This document shows positions 12,305 through 22,103 of a stretch of DNA of 64,000 bases, piece after piece (the first letter of the stretch is position 1; every line of letters starts with the position of its first letter). This stretch comes from Bradyrhizobium arachidis. Lineage in GTDB: Bacteria; Pseudomonadota; Alphaproteobacteria; Rhizobiales; Xanthobacteraceae. The stretch covers positions 2,418,001-2,482,000 of the forward strand of contig NZ_CP030050.1 in assembly GCF_015291705.1 (NCBI RefSeq), given 5' to 3'. The position numbers and the translations under genes were made by a program. Under the pieces are notes generated by a model. It was not told the origin of the DNA, ran no database searches, and saw only the letters and a list, made by a program, of their open reading frames with translations.

Positions 12305-13423
12305 TCAGGCCGCCGGGATGGGCGGACGGCTCTGCGCCGCACTCTCTATATTAGGAACGAGCGTCGCCTCGGTCTTCTGATATGGCGTCGCCTGCTGCCC
12401 GACGGCGATCTCAACGACCTCGTCCCAGCGCGACAGGAAGGCCTCGACGCAGGCCGGGTCGAACTGACGGCCCTGATGCTCGACCAGGTAGTTGCGCGCG
12501 GCCTCCAGCGGCATCGGCTCTTTATATGGGCGCCGCGTCGTCAGGGCGTCGAAGACGTCGGCGACCGCGACCACGCGCGCGGCGACCGGGATCTCGTCGG
12601 CCTTGAGGCCGCTCGGATAGCCGGCGCCGTCCCAGCGCTCGTGATGGCCTGCGGCAATTTGCGCGCCGAGCTGGATCAGCTCGCAACTGGAGTCCGCCAG
12701 GATCCTCTCGCCGATGGTCGCATGGGTCCGGATCACCGCCATCTCCTCGTCGGTCAGCTTGCCGGGCTTGAGCAGGATGTTGTCGGGGATGGCGACCTTG
12801 CCGACGTCGTGCAGGGGCGCGGCGAGGTAGATGTCGCGGCAGAGCCGGGCCGGCAGGCCGAGCTGCTCGGCGATGATGCGGCTGTAGCGGGCGACCCGCA
12901 GCGTATGCTCGCCGGTGTCGTTGTCGCGGTATTCGACCGCGAGCGCGAGCCGCAGGATGATCTCCTCCTCGCGCTCGCCGAGCTTCCGCGTCGCGGCCGC
13001 GACTTCGCTCGCCAGATGCGCGGCTCGGTCGTTGAGCTTGCGTACGGCTGCACCAAGCTGAATCAAATTCCGCAGGCGCACCGTCATCTCTACGCTCTGC
13101 GGTGCCTTGGGCAGGAAATCGGTTGCACCGGCCTGCAGCGCTTCCATCTTGACGTCATCGGTCTGTCGCGAGGTGATCATCGCGATCGGGATGTCGGCGC
13201 AGCCCGGCAGGGTCCGCAAAGTGCGGATGAAGCTGATGCCGTCCATATGCGGCATCTCGTAGTCGACCAGCACGAGATCGAACACGCGCTCTCGCGCGCA
13301 GGCCAGCGCCTCCACGGGATCGAGGAAGGTGGTGGCCTCGACCAGACCTTCGGCTTCGATGTGGCGTTTCAGGAAGTTGAGGACGGAGCGGCTGTCATCA
13401 ACCAGGAGCGCTTGGGTCAGCAT
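12305..13423 (-). CDS. Response regulator with HD-GYP phosphodiesterase domain
   Basis: A 372-residue protein with an N-terminal receiver domain (LLVDDSRSVLNFL; phospho-acceptor Asp54 in LVLVDYEMPHMDG; Lys in DFLPKAP), a helical linker (about 125-165), and an HD-GYP domain. The metal site is complete: GEHTLRVARY, PLHDVGKVAIPD, HATIGERIL, and the GYP signature within AGHHERWDGAGYPSGL. The family hydrolyses cyclic di-GMP to GMP. The ATG at 13421-13423 is chosen because it places the receiver at the N-terminus. It is divergent from the chemotaxis operon, separated by 285 bases, so the two may share control; no sensor kinase other than CheA is nearby. Confidence 0.92.
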   Translation of the reverse strand: MLTQALLVDDSRSVLNFLKRHIEAEGLVEATTFLDPVEALACARERVFDLVLVDYEMPHMDGISFIRTLRTLPGCADIPIAMITSRQTDDVKMEALQAGATDFLPKAPQSVEMTVRLRNLIQLGAAVRKLNDRAAHLASEVAAATRKLGEREEEIILRLALAVEYRDNDTGEHTLRVARYSRIIAEQLGLPARLCRDIYLAAPLHDVGKVAIPDNILLKPGKLTDEEMAVIRTHATIGERILADSSCELIQLGAQIAAGHHERWDGAGYPSGLKADEIPVAARVVAVADVFDALTTRRPYKEPMPLEAARNYLVEHQGRQFDPACVEAFLSRWDEVVEIAVGQQATPYQKTEATLVPNIESAAQSRPPIPAA

Positions 13424-13708
13424 CGGCGGCCGGGCTCGTTCGGATGGCGAGGCATGACCTCGACATAGCCTTTGCGATTTAACGCGGAGCAAACGTTTCG
13501 CCGGCATCACGCAGCCTGAAGACTGCGCGGAGCGCATGAGATTCGGGCAGGCCATGCATGCTTGCATGCACAGGCGAAGTTCTAGGGATTGTGACCCGTA
13601 GTTGTACGGGGATGTCCATTAGGGGTTTGCACACTCTCCACACCGAATAGTCGTCGCGCGAGATTCGCGCCATGCGTGCAGTGAGTCTCGGGGAAATTTG
13701 GGGGACGA

Positions 13709-14032
13709 ATGTCGTCTGATGTCACCGAGCCGAAGTGGTCCCTACGGCTGCCGGCGGATTGCAGCATCGCTGCGATCCGCAATGTCTATGACCTGATCCG
13801 CGAGGCGTTCGGCCGGCAGGACCGGCTCGAGATCGATTGTTCGAGCGTCGACAAGGCCGACGTGACCTCGATCCAGCTTCTGCTGTCGACCGCCAAGACG
13901 GGCGAGGCCCAGGGCCGCCCGGTGGTGCTCACATCATTCTCCCAGTCTCTGCGCAACACCCTTCGCCGTGCCGGCTTCACCAGCGAGGCGATGATCGATC
14001 AGCATTTCCCGCAAAAGAAAGATGGCACCTGA
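13709..14032 (+). CDS. STAS-domain protein, first gene of the chemotaxis operon
   Basis: A 107-residue single-domain STAS protein (residues 10-100; LRLPADCSIAAIRNVYDLI, then CSSVDKADVTSIQLLLSTAK, where the serine corresponds to the phosphorylated position of anti-anti-sigma factors). Its stop overlaps the ATG of cheY, so translation is coupled and it belongs to the che operon. STAS proteins are occasional members of che and wsp-like clusters; its partner here is not evident because no RsbW-like kinase is in the window. CheA could act on it, by inference. Confidence 0.85.
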   Translation: MSSDVTEPKWSLRLPADCSIAAIRNVYDLIREAFGRQDRLEIDCSSVDKADVTSIQLLLSTAKTGEAQGRPVVLTSFSQSLRNTLRRAGFTSEAMIDQHFPQKKDGT

Positions 14033-14397
14033 TGGCCACGATTCTCACGGTCGACGATTCGCCCAGCATCCGGCAGATGATCAAGGTCGTGCTCGAGCCG
14101 GCCGGTCACAACGTGATCGAGGCCGGCGACGGCGCGCAAGGGCTCGCCAAGGCCCAGGCCGGCAAGCTCGATCTCGTCATCACCGACTTGAATATGCCCG
14201 TCATGAACGGGCTGGAGCTGATCCGGGCACTGCGCAAGCTGCCGAGCGCGGTCGGCATGCCCATCGTGTTCCTCACCACCGAATCCAACGACGCGGTGAA
14301 GCAGGAAGCCAAGAGCGCCGGCGCCACCGGGTGGATCACCAAGCCGTTCAAGCCCGAGCAGCTGCTCGCCGTCGTCGGCAAGCTGGTGCGCGCATGA
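14032..14397 (+). CDS. cheY: Chemotaxis response regulator CheY
   Basis: A 121-residue single-domain receiver. The acidic pocket is TVDDSPSIR, phospho-acceptor Asp52 is in LVITDLNMPVMNG, the switch Thr/Ser lies in IVFLTTES, and the conserved Lys is in WITKPFKPEQL. The start ATG (14032-14034) overlaps the STAS stop, and its own stop overlaps the cheA start, both ATGA junctions. Phosphorylated by CheA, it would signal to the flagellar motor or to another output; no flagellar genes are in this window. Confidence 0.93.
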   Translation: MATILTVDDSPSIRQMIKVVLEPAGHNVIEAGDGAQGLAKAQAGKLDLVITDLNMPVMNGLELIRALRKLPSAVGMPIVFLTTESNDAVKQEAKSAGATGWITKPFKPEQLLAVVGKLVRA

Positions 14398-16487
14398 ACG
14401 TGATGGACCCGACCGAGGTCTTTCGCCAGGAAGCCAGCGAGCTGTTCGAGGTCCTGGAAGGAGCCCTGCTCGACCTCGGCCAGCGTCCCGACGACCGCGA
14501 GCTGGTCGATTCCGCCTTCCGCGCCCTGCACACGATCAAGGGCTCGGGCGCGATGTTCGGTTTCGACAAGGTCGCCTCCTTCACCCATGAATTCGAGACC
14601 GCCTTCGACCGCGTCCGCAAGGGCGAGATCAAGCCAAGCCAGGAGCTGATCTCGGTCGCGCTCGCCGCCAAGGACTATATCCGCGCGCTGATCGAGGATC
14701 CGCAGTCGACCGACGACATCATCGGCGACGCCATCCTCGACGATCTCAAGCGCTTCGTGTCGTCGGATCAGCCCGCAGCTCCCATCGCCGCGGCCGTGGA
14801 AGCGCCGCCGCTGGCTCCGACCGAGAGCAAGCAGGCCGGCTGGCACCTCTATCTCGAATTCGAATCCCACATCCTGCGCAACGGCTCGAATCCGCTCGAC
14901 CTGCTGGAAGACCTCTGCAAGCTCGGTCCCTGCTTCGTCGTGCCCATCACCGACGGCATCCCGTTCCTCGACGAGATGGAGCCGGAGGACTGCTATCTGA
15001 AGTGGGACGTCAAGCTGCACGCCGCCTGCGACAAGGACGCGATCGACGACGTCTTCATGTTCGTCCAGGACGAGATGAAGCTGACGCTCTCGCCGCTGGA
15101 GCATGTCGAAGCGCCGGCCCCGGCGCCGCTGTTCCAGCTCCTCGACGAGGAGCCGGTCGCCGAGATGCCCGCGCCGGTGGCCGAGGCCGTTGCCGCGCCC
15201 GTCGCGGAGCCGCCCGCCGCAAAGGCGGAGCCCAAACCCGAAATCAAGCCCGAAATCAAGCCCGAAGCGAAGCCTGAACCGAAGGTCGAGGCCAAGCGCG
15301 AAGAGCGCGGCATCGCCACCGTCCGCGTCCAGGCCGAGCGCCTCGACGAACTGATGGACCGCGTCGGCGAGCTCGTCATCGCCCAGGCGCGGCTGAGCCA
15401 GCTTGCCGCCTCCGGCTCCGACCTCTCGATCAAGATGATCGCCGAGGAAATCGAGCGCCTCGCCTCCTCCTTGCGCGACACCACGATGGGCGCCCGCATG
15501 GTGCCGATCGGCTCGCTGTTCGGCCGTTTCCGCCGCCTCGTGCATGACCTCTCGCGCGATCTGTCGAAGCCGGTCGAATTCGTCACCTCGGGCGAGGACA
15601 CCGAGCTCGACAAGACCATGATCGAGTGCCTGGCCGATCCGCTGGTGCATCTGATCCGCAACGCGATCGACCACGGCATCGAGGACACCGCAACGCGCGC
15701 CGCCAACGGCAAGACCGAGCAGGGCCGGATTGAGCTCGCCGCCGTCCATTCCGGCGCGCAGGTGCTCGTCACCGTCAAGGACAATGGCGGCGGCCTCAAC
15801 ACCGCGCGCATCCGCGCCAAGGCGGAAGAGCAGGGCCTGATCGCGGCCGGCGCCGTGCTGACCGATCACGAAATCCACCAGTTCCTGTTCCATCCCGGCT
15901 TCTCGACCGCGCAGACCATCTCGGCGCTGTCGGGCCGCGGCGTCGGCATGGACGTGGTCAAGCGCACCATCGAGAACATGCGCGGCACGATCGACCTGTC
16001 GACCAAGCCGGGCCAGGGCACGATCGTGACGCTGCGCCTGCCGCTGACGCTGGCAATCATCGAAGGTCTCCTGATCCGCGTCGGCGAAGGCCGCTACATC
16101 ATCCCGCTGTCGGCGGTGGAGGAATGCGTCGAGCTGACCGCCGAGGACGAGCGCTCGCGCGGCCGCAACTTCCTCAACGTACGCGGTAATCTCGTTCCGT
16201 TCCTGCGCCTGCGCGAGCTGCTGACCGCGTCGGGATCGCCCGACCGGCACCAGAAGACCATCATCATCTCGACCGGCGAGACCCGCGTCGGCCTCGTCGC
16301 CGACCAGATCATCGGCAACCACCAGACCGTGATCAAGTCGCTCTCCAAGCTGCACTCCGACGTCACGATCTTCTCCGGCGCGACGATTTTGGGTGACGGC
16401 ACGGCAGCGCTGATCCTCGACGTCGCCCAGCTCGTCACGCTGGCGCAGTCGAAGGTCGAGAAGCAGCACATCAGCGAGGCGGCGTGA
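14394..16487 (+). CDS. cheA: Chemotaxis histidine kinase CheA
   Basis: A 697-residue kinase. Order of domains: Hpt (residues 1-105, phosphorylated His46 in [14 protein letters not shown]), a middle domain (about 145-235, starting [17 protein letters not shown]), a long Ala/Pro/Lys/Glu-rich linker (about 245-302), the dimerisation domain ([19 protein letters not shown]), the HATPase (N box [15 protein letters not shown]1 DNGGGLN, G2 [10 protein letters not shown]), and a C-terminal CheW-like regulatory domain (from about 560, [19 protein letters not shown]). It couples receptor state to phosphorylation of CheY and CheB. The linker length is large. Start overlaps the cheY stop by four bases. 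Confidence 0.95.
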   Translation: MNVMDPTEVFRQEASELFEVLEGALLDLGQRPDDRELVDSAFRALHTIKGSGAMFGFDKVASFTHEFETAFDRVRKGEIKPSQELISVALAAKDYIRALIEDPQSTDDIIGDAILDDLKRFVSSDQPAAPIAAAVEAPPLAPTESKQAGWHLYLEFESHILRNGSNPLDLLEDLCKLGPCFVVPITDGIPFLDEMEPEDCYLKWDVKLHAACDKDAIDDVFMFVQDEMKLTLSPLEHVEAPAPAPLFQLLDEEPVAEMPAPVAEAVAAPVAEPPAAKAEPKPEIKPEIKPEAKPEPKVEAKREERGIATVRVQAERLDELMDRVGELVIAQARLSQLAASGSDLSIKMIAEEIERLASSLRDTTMGARMVPIGSLFGRFRRLVHDLSRDLSKPVEFVTSGEDTELDKTMIECLADPLVHLIRNAIDHGIEDTATRAANGKTEQGRIELAAVHSGAQVLVTVKDNGGGLNTARIRAKAEEQGLIAAGAVLTDHEIHQFLFHPGFSTAQTISALSGRGVGMDVVKRTIENMRGTIDLSTKPGQGTIVTLRLPLTLAIIEGLLIRVGEGRYIIPLSAVEECVELTAEDERSRGRNFLNVRGNLVPFLRLRELLTASGSPDRHQKTIIISTGETRVGLVADQIIGNHQTVIKSLSKLHSDVTIFSGATILGDGTAALILDVAQLVTLAQSKVEKQHISEAA

Positions 16488-16948
16488 TGAACGAGGGGCA
16501 AGCCGGCGAGCACCAGGCGGGCGCGATGCAGGTCGTGATGATCGGCCTCGGCGAGGAGAAGTTCGCACTCGACGCAGGCCTCGTGCGCGAGATCATCGAT
16601 CCCGTGCCCGTGACCAAGGTCGCGGGAGCGCGCGCGTTCGTTCCCAGCGTGATCAACGTGCGCGGCAACGTCATTCCGCTCGCCGATCTGCGCATCCGTT
16701 TCGGCATGCCGCAGCTCGCCGATTCAGGCGACACCCGCATCGTCGTCATCGAGCTGCAGCTCGACGGCGAGCCGGTCCTGGTCGGCGTCACTGCCGACAA
16801 GGTCTACGAGGTCACGGAGATTTCGCAGACCGATGTGCAGCAGACGCCGCGCGTCGGCATGCATTGGAAACCGGAGTTCATTCGCTTCATCGCCAAATGG
16901 CGCGAAGAGTTCGTCATCGTTCCCAACATGGAACGCATTCTGAATTGA
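16487..16948 (+). CDS. cheW: CheW adaptor (first copy)
   Basis: A 153-residue CheW: two beta-barrel subdomains with [21 protein letters not shown], then [23 protein letters not shown], the motif that contacts receptor and CheA. It physically links the chemoreceptors to CheA. The ATG at 16487 shares its A with the cheA stop (TGATG); a GTG three bases earlier is in frame. The second CheW in this operon is only distantly similar, so the two may serve different receptors. Confidence 0.93.
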   Translation: MNEGQAGEHQAGAMQVVMIGLGEEKFALDAGLVREIIDPVPVTKVAGARAFVPSVINVRGNVIPLADLRIRFGMPQLADSGDTRIVVIELQLDGEPVLVGVTADKVYEVTEISQTDVQQTPRVGMHWKPEFIRFIAKWREEFVIVPNMERILN

Positions 16949-16986
16949 GAGCAGGTCTCGGGGGCGAGACTGACGAGGGGCTGAAG

Positions 16987-18684
16987 ATGAGATTTACGGT
17001 CAAGGCAAAGCTGGCCAGTGCGTTCGGCCTGGTCATCGTCCTGTCCATGGTCGCCGGCGGCGTGGCGTACATGAAGCTCGGCGACATGATGGCGACGGCC
17101 GACAGCATGGTCCTCCGCGCCAAGCGGATGGAGAAGGCGACCCAGATCGAGAAGGACGTCCTCCTCCAGCTCCGCGCGGAAAAGAACGCCATCATCGGCA
17201 ATGAGAGCGAGGTCGAGCAGGCCGCCGCCGATGCCGCCAAGCGGCGTGAGGCTGCGTTCAAGACCAAGGACGAGGTCTACGCGCTCGCCAGTGAAGCCGG
17301 CAGGAAATTGCTCGACGGCTTCGCGGTGTCCTACGCCAAGATGAATGCCTATCAGGAAGAGACGATCCGGATCGCGAAGACCGACAAGGCCAAGGCGACG
17401 GACCGCTCGACCAACGAGGGGCGCAAGCTCGTGAACGAGGCGCTCGAGTCCATGGGTGCCTATGTCGAGAACACCAAGAAACAGATGGCTGACCAGGCCA
17501 TCCAGTCGAAGGAAGAGGGGCATCAGGCGCAGTTCATGCTGTTGTCGCTTCTTGGTGTCTCGCTGATGGTCGCGATCGCGGCAGCCTTGTGGATTTCGAT
17601 CTCGATCAGCCGCTCGCTCGGCCGCGCCGTCAGCCTTGCCGGAGCGGTGGCCGATGGCGATCTGAACCAGACCATTCCCTCCGCGAGCAACGACGAGATC
17701 GGCGATCTCGTCAGGTCGCTGAACGTGATGGTCGCGAAGCTCCGGCAGATCGTTGCCGAAGCTCTCACCGCCGCGCAAAATGTCTCGGCCGGCAGCCAGG
17801 AGCTCTCCGCCAGCGCCGAGCAGCTCTCGCAGGGCGCGACCGAGCAGGCCTCGTCCGCCGAGGAAGCCTCGTCCTCGATGGAGGAGATGGCCTCGAACGT
17901 GAAGCAGAACGCCGATAACGCCAACCAGACCGAGAAGATCGCGGCGCAGTCGGCCAAGGATGCGGAAGCCAGCGGCGTTGCCGTCGGCCGCGCCGTCAAC
18001 GCGATGCAGACCATCGCCGAGAAGATCACGATCGTGCAGGAGATCGCACGTCAGACCGACCTGCTCGCGCTCAACGCCGCGGTCGAGGCCGCGCGCGCCG
18101 GCGAGCACGGCAAGGGCTTTGCGGTGGTGGCCTCCGAAGTGCGCAAGCTCGCCGAACGGAGCCAAGCGGCGGCAGCCGACATCGGCACGCTGTCGACCGA
18201 GACCGTGAAGGTCGCGCAGGAAGCCGGCGACATGCTGGCCAAGCTCGTGCCCGACATCATGAAGACCGCCGAACTGGTCCAGGAGATCACCGCGGCCTGC
18301 CGCGAGCAGGACGTCGGTTCGGCCCAGATCAACCAGGCGATCCAGCAGCTCGACAAGGTCGGCCAGCAGAACGCCAGCGCCTCCGAGCAGGTGTCCTCGA
18401 CCTCGGAAGAGCTCGCCTCGCAGGCCGAGCAGCTCCAGTCGACCATCTCGTTCTTCCGCATCGAGCAGGGCGGACGCAGTGAGAGTGCCGCCCCCGCGCC
18501 GATCGACCGCGCGGTCGGCCAGCTCCGCGCCAAGGCCGCGCACATGGCGGCGGCGGATCGCGGGGCGAAGAAACCCGCGCCCGCCCGCAAGCCCGCGCGC
18601 GCGACGAAGGTCGCCGGCGGTGGCGGCTTCGCGTTCGACATGCATGACGGCGAAGACGACCGCGACGCCGAGTTTCAACGCTGA
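16987..18684 (+). CDS. Methyl-accepting chemotaxis protein (first copy)
   Basis: A 565-residue receptor. It has a first transmembrane helix at residues 10-30, a periplasmic four-helix-bundle sensor (about 31-180), a second helix (about 186-208), one HAMP domain ([20 protein letters not shown]), and a cytoplasmic signalling domain with the hairpin tip [22 protein letters not shown] followed by [21 protein letters not shown]. The C-terminal tail ends [20 protein letters not shown], nearly identical to the other copy. It has no NWETF-type CheR docking peptide. The start ATG at 16987 follows GACGAGGGG; an in-frame ATG at 16864 lies inside cheW. The signalling domain is almost identical in DNA to the second mcp. 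Confidence 0.94.
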   Translation: MRFTVKAKLASAFGLVIVLSMVAGGVAYMKLGDMMATADSMVLRAKRMEKATQIEKDVLLQLRAEKNAIIGNESEVEQAAADAAKRREAAFKTKDEVYALASEAGRKLLDGFAVSYAKMNAYQEETIRIAKTDKAKATDRSTNEGRKLVNEALESMGAYVENTKKQMADQAIQSKEEGHQAQFMLLSLLGVSLMVAIAAALWISISISRSLGRAVSLAGAVADGDLNQTIPSASNDEIGDLVRSLNVMVAKLRQIVAEALTAAQNVSAGSQELSASAEQLSQGATEQASSAEEASSSMEEMASNVKQNADNANQTEKIAAQSAKDAEASGVAVGRAVNAMQTIAEKITIVQEIARQTDLLALNAAVEAARAGEHGKGFAVVASEVRKLAERSQAAAADIGTLSTETVKVAQEAGDMLAKLVPDIMKTAELVQEITAACREQDVGSAQINQAIQQLDKVGQQNASASEQVSSTSEELASQAEQLQSTISFFRIEQGGRSESAAPAPIDRAVGQLRAKAAHMAAADRGAKKPAPARKPARATKVAGGGGFAFDMHDGEDDRDAEFQR

Positions 18685-18691
18685 TCAAAGC

Positions 18692-18714
18692 CGGTCCGGC
18701 CCCGAGCCGGACCG
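18692..18714 (+). terminator. Intercistronic hairpin after the first mcp
   Basis: A perfect 9-bp GC stem (CGGTCCGGC / GCCGGACCG) with a 5-base loop lies eight bases after the mcp stop. It has no T-tract, so it is more likely an mRNA-stabilising or partial-termination element than a full terminator. The cheW gene behind it continues the operon. Confidence 0.45.
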
Positions 18715-18750
18715 CGCACTTCACGAAACCTGGGATCCCTGGACTGCAAC

Positions 18751-19227
18751 ATGGCCGCAACCTCGCAATATCTGACGCTCGGGCTCGCCGGCGAGACGTT
18801 CGGCATCAGCATCCGCAACGTCCGTGAAATCCTCGACATGCGGCCGATCTCGCGCCTGCCGCATGCGCCGAATTTCCTGCTTGGCATGATCGACGTGCGC
18901 GGCAGCGGCTATCCGATCGTCGACCTCCGGACCAAGCTCGGCCTGCCCAGCGTGGCGGCCACCGAGGCGACCCGCATCATCATCCTCGACGTGCCGATGA
19001 AGGACCGCCTGTTCGGTGTCGGCTTCGTCGCCGACTGCGTGTTCGAGGTCACCGACATCGACGAGCAGGCGATCGAGCCGATCCCCGAGGTCGGCGGCAA
19101 ATGGCAGTCCGATTACGCCGCCGGCATCGGCCGCAAGGGCGAGAAGTTCGTCGTCATCTTCGACCTCGCCAAGCTGATGGCGCATGACGAGATCCCGGAA
19201 GGGCGCGATGCGCCCCGCGCCGCCTGA
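18751..19227 (+). CDS. cheW: CheW adaptor (second copy)
   Basis: A 158-residue CheW-fold protein: QYLTLGLAGETFGISIRNVREIL at the start, FLLGMIDVRGSGYPIVDLRTKLG at the receptor/kinase-contact loop, then the second barrel half. In place of the usual RG(x)VIP the loop reads RGSGYPIVD, which is common for the family. It sits between the two mcp genes, which suggests that a cheW-mcp pair was duplicated. The ATG at 18751 is followed at once by family sequence, and upstream there is only the hairpin. Confidence 0.93.
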   Translation: MAATSQYLTLGLAGETFGISIRNVREILDMRPISRLPHAPNFLLGMIDVRGSGYPIVDLRTKLGLPSVAATEATRIIILDVPMKDRLFGVGFVADCVFEVTDIDEQAIEPIPEVGGKWQSDYAAGIGRKGEKFVVIFDLAKLMAHDEIPEGRDAPRAA

Positions 19228-19287
19228 GTTTGCAAGAGTGAAGCGTGGACAAGCGTAAGCACCCCAATTCGAACCAACGAGACTGAC

Positions 19288-21093
19288 ATGAGATTCACCG
19301 TCAAAGCCAAGCTTGCCAGCGCCTTCGGCGTCGTCATCCTGCTGTCCATGATTGCCGGTGCGGTCGGCTACATGAAGCTCGCCGACATGGTCGGCACCAC
19401 CGAGTTGCTGGTCAGTCGTTCGGGCCGCATGGAAAAGGCCGCCGAGTTGAAGGAAGGCATTCTCTTCCTCGTGCGCTCGGAGAAGAATTCCATCCTCGCA
19501 GCGTCCGACGCAGAGCACGAGCAGTTCCGGGCTGACCTGATCAAGAACCGCGAAGCGGTCGCCAAGTCCAAGGACGAGATCTACGCGGCGGCCAGCGAGA
19601 GCGGCAAGAAGCTGATGGAGAGCTTCAATGTCGCGTTCGCCAAGCTGAACGCCTATCAGGACGAGACGGTCCGCCTCGCGAAGACCGACAAGCCGCAGGC
19701 GCTGGACCGTTCCATGCATGACGGCCGCAAGGTCGTTGCGGACGCGATCGAAGCGGCCGACGGCTACATCAAGAACGTCAGGAAGAACATGGCCGAGCAG
19801 GCCGAACAGGCCAAGCAGGACGGCGCCCGCGCCGAGATGATCCTGATGAGCCTGGTGATCGCCTCGCTGCTGATCGCCGCGGCTGCAGCGACCTGGATCG
19901 CGCTCAACATCAGCCGCGCACTGGCGCAGGCCGTCGGCCTCGCCGATGCGGTGGCGATCGGCGATCTCAGCCACAAGATCGAGTCGTCCAGCAACGACGA
20001 GATCGGCGACCTGATCAAGTCGCTGAATGCGATGACGGTGAACCTGAACGCGACGGCGGCGCTCGCCAACCAGATCGCGCAGGGCGATCTCACGGTCGAG
20101 GCCAAGCCGCTGTCGGACAAGGACACGCTCGGCCTCGCGCTCGAGCGCATGGTGGAGAAGCTCCGCCAGATCGTGTCGGAAGCCCTGACCGCGGCGCAGA
20201 ACGTCTCCGCCGGCAGCCAGGAGCTCTCGGCCAGCGCCGAGCAGCTCTCGCAGGGCGCGACCGAGCAGGCTTCGTCTGCGGAAGAGGCTTCCTCCTCGAT
20301 GGAGGAGATGGCCTCGAACGTGAAGCAGAACGCCGACAACGCCAACCAGACCGAGAAGATCGCCGCGCAGTCCGCCAAGGACGCCGAAGCCAGCGGCGCC
20401 GCGGTGGGTCGCGCCGTCAACGCGATGCAGACCATCGCCGAGAAGATCACGATCGTGCAGGAGATCGCACGTCAGACCGACCTGCTCGCGCTCAACGCCG
20501 CGGTCGAAGCCGCGCGCGCCGGCGAGCACGGCAAGGGCTTTGCGGTGGTCGCCTCCGAAGTGCGCAAGCTCGCCGAGCGCAGCCAGGCGGCTGCGGCCGA
20601 GATCGGCACGCTCTCGGCCGAGACCGTCAAGGTGGCGCAGGAGGCAGGCTCCATGCTCTCCAAGCTCGTCCCCGACATCAAGCGGACAGCGGAGCTCGTC
20701 GAGGAGATCACCGCGGCCTGCCGCGAGCAGGACGTCGGTTCGGCCCAGATCAACCAGGCGATCCAGCAGCTCGACAAGGTCGGCCAGCAGAACGCCAGTG
20801 CTTCCGAGGAGGTGTCCTCGACCTCCGAAGAGCTCGCCTCGCAGGCCGAGCAGCTCCAGTCGACGATCGCCTATTTCCGCATCGACCACGGCGCAAAGAG
20901 CCAGGCGCCGGCGCCGATCGATCGCGCGGTCAATCAGCTGCGTGCCAAGGCGGCCACGATGGCGGCGGCCGAGCGTCCGGCCAAGAAGCCGCAGGCGAGG
21001 CCCGCGCGCGCCCTGAAGGCGGCCGGCGGCGGCGGCTTCGCTTTCGACATGAACGACGGCGAGGACGATCGCGACGCCGATTTCCAGCGCTAG
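19288..21093 (+). CDS. Methyl-accepting chemotaxis protein (second copy, tandem HAMP)
   Basis: A 601-residue receptor closely related to the first. It has TM1 (residues 10-30), a four-helix-bundle sensor, TM2 (about 186-208), a HAMP domain, and then about 39 extra residues ([21 protein letters not shown], then EAKPLSDKD) that form a second HAMP-like unit missing from the first copy. The signalling domain carries the same hairpin tip and the tail ends [20 protein letters not shown]. From the coiled coil to the tail the DNA is almost identical to the first mcp, while the sensor parts have diverged. Both likely share CheA and one or both CheW proteins. Confidence 0.94.
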   Translation: MRFTVKAKLASAFGVVILLSMIAGAVGYMKLADMVGTTELLVSRSGRMEKAAELKEGILFLVRSEKNSILAASDAEHEQFRADLIKNREAVAKSKDEIYAAASESGKKLMESFNVAFAKLNAYQDETVRLAKTDKPQALDRSMHDGRKVVADAIEAADGYIKNVRKNMAEQAEQAKQDGARAEMILMSLVIASLLIAAAAATWIALNISRALAQAVGLADAVAIGDLSHKIESSSNDEIGDLIKSLNAMTVNLNATAALANQIAQGDLTVEAKPLSDKDTLGLALERMVEKLRQIVSEALTAAQNVSAGSQELSASAEQLSQGATEQASSAEEASSSMEEMASNVKQNADNANQTEKIAAQSAKDAEASGAAVGRAVNAMQTIAEKITIVQEIARQTDLLALNAAVEAARAGEHGKGFAVVASEVRKLAERSQAAAAEIGTLSAETVKVAQEAGSMLSKLVPDIKRTAELVEEITAACREQDVGSAQINQAIQQLDKVGQQNASASEEVSSTSEELASQAEQLQSTIAYFRIDHGAKSQAPAPIDRAVNQLRAKAATMAAAERPAKKPQARPARALKAAGGGGFAFDMNDGEDDRDADFQR

Positions 21094-21109
21094 GGCTCTC
21101 CGAGGGAAT

Positions 21110-21131
21110 CGGCCCACTTCCCGGTGGGCCG
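21110..21131 (+). terminator. Intercistronic hairpin after the second mcp
   Basis: An 8-bp perfect stem (CGGCCCAC / GTGGGCCG) with a 6-base loop, 16 bases after the stop of the second mcp. As after the first mcp it lacks a T-tract. A similar hairpin behind each receptor gene may set lower expression of the downstream genes or protect the mcp message. Confidence 0.45.
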
Positions 21132-21232
21132 GTCTCTCGTCAGCAATTGCGTAAACGCGTGGGATTCAAGATGGCCCGTTCGGCCCGACATTCAGTGCAG
21201 GCGGCGGCCATCCCGGTTGGGGGCATGCAGCG

Positions 21233-22087
21233 ATGATGCCCGCCATGCAGGATACGGCGGTGCATCTGTCCGACCGCCACTTCCGGACCATCGCCGACTT
21301 GATCGAGGGCCAGGTCGGCATCAAGCTGCCGCAGGGCAAGCGGCTGATGCTGGAGGGACGGTTGCACAAGCGCGTACGCGCGCTTAACTTCTCCGACCTC
21401 AACGAATATGTCGAGAACCTGTTCGAGGCCGAGCATTTCGACACCGAGCTCACCCATCTCATCGATGTGGTGACGACCAACAAGACCGACTTCTTCCGCG
21501 AACCCCAGCACTTCACGTTCATGCGTGACGTGGCGGTTCCGGCCCTGCTCAAATCGCATGGACGCCGGAATGCGAACCTGAAGATCTGGAGCTCGGCGAG
21601 CTCCACGGGGATGGAAGCCTACACCACCGCCATGGTGCTGGACGACATGACCCGGAATGGATCGCGCTTCCAGTACCGAATCCTCGGGACAGATATTTCA
21701 ACGGCGGTGCTGCGCCTTGCCAAGACCGCGATCTATACCCGCGACGTGCTCGCTCCGGTGCCGGAAAACTTCGTGAAGCGATACTTCCTGTCGTCGCGGG
21801 ACAAGTTGCGCGGCGAGGTGCGGGTGGTGCCAGAGCTGCGGCGCATGACGCATTTCATGCGGATGAATCTCATGGATTCGTCCTATCCGGTCGACCGCGA
21901 CGTCGACATCATCTTCTGCCGCAACGTCCTGATCTATTTCGAGCGCGAGACGCAGCGCAAGGTGATCGAGCAATTGTGCAGCCATTTGCGGCCCGGCGGC
22001 TATCTCCTGGTCGGCCATTCGGAATCGATGATTCACAGTGCAGTGCCGGGTCTGAAGCAAGTCCAGCCAACTATTTTCAAGGTCTGA
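21233..22087 (+). CDS. cheR: Chemotaxis protein methyltransferase CheR
   Basis: A 284-residue SAM-dependent methyltransferase that methylates glutamates on the receptors. The N-terminal helical domain ([33 protein letters not shown]) is followed by the SAM-binding domain. Motif I reads [16 protein letters not shown], where most CheR proteins have STGEEPYS; the second Glu is kept. Later motifs are [22 protein letters not shown] and [14 protein letters not shown]. Starts at 21233, 21236 and 21245 are all possible. It lies 17 bases before cheB. Confidence 0.93.
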   Translation: MMPAMQDTAVHLSDRHFRTIADLIEGQVGIKLPQGKRLMLEGRLHKRVRALNFSDLNEYVENLFEAEHFDTELTHLIDVVTTNKTDFFREPQHFTFMRDVAVPALLKSHGRRNANLKIWSSASSTGMEAYTTAMVLDDMTRNGSRFQYRILGTDISTAVLRLAKTAIYTRDVLAPVPENFVKRYFLSSRDKLRGEVRVVPELRRMTHFMRMNLMDSSYPVDRDVDIIFCRNVLIYFERETQRKVIEQLCSHLRPGGYLLVGHSESMIHSAVPGLKQVQPTIFKV

Positions 22088-22103
22088 TCGGAGCGCCGCC
22101 CAG

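Noticed and set aside
14106..16568. An 820-codon frame antisense to cheA, and a 798-codon frame antisense to the second mcp (18721-21117)
   Set aside because: Both are typical GC-rich shadow frames; the sense strand encodes complete, recognisable CheA and MCP proteins.
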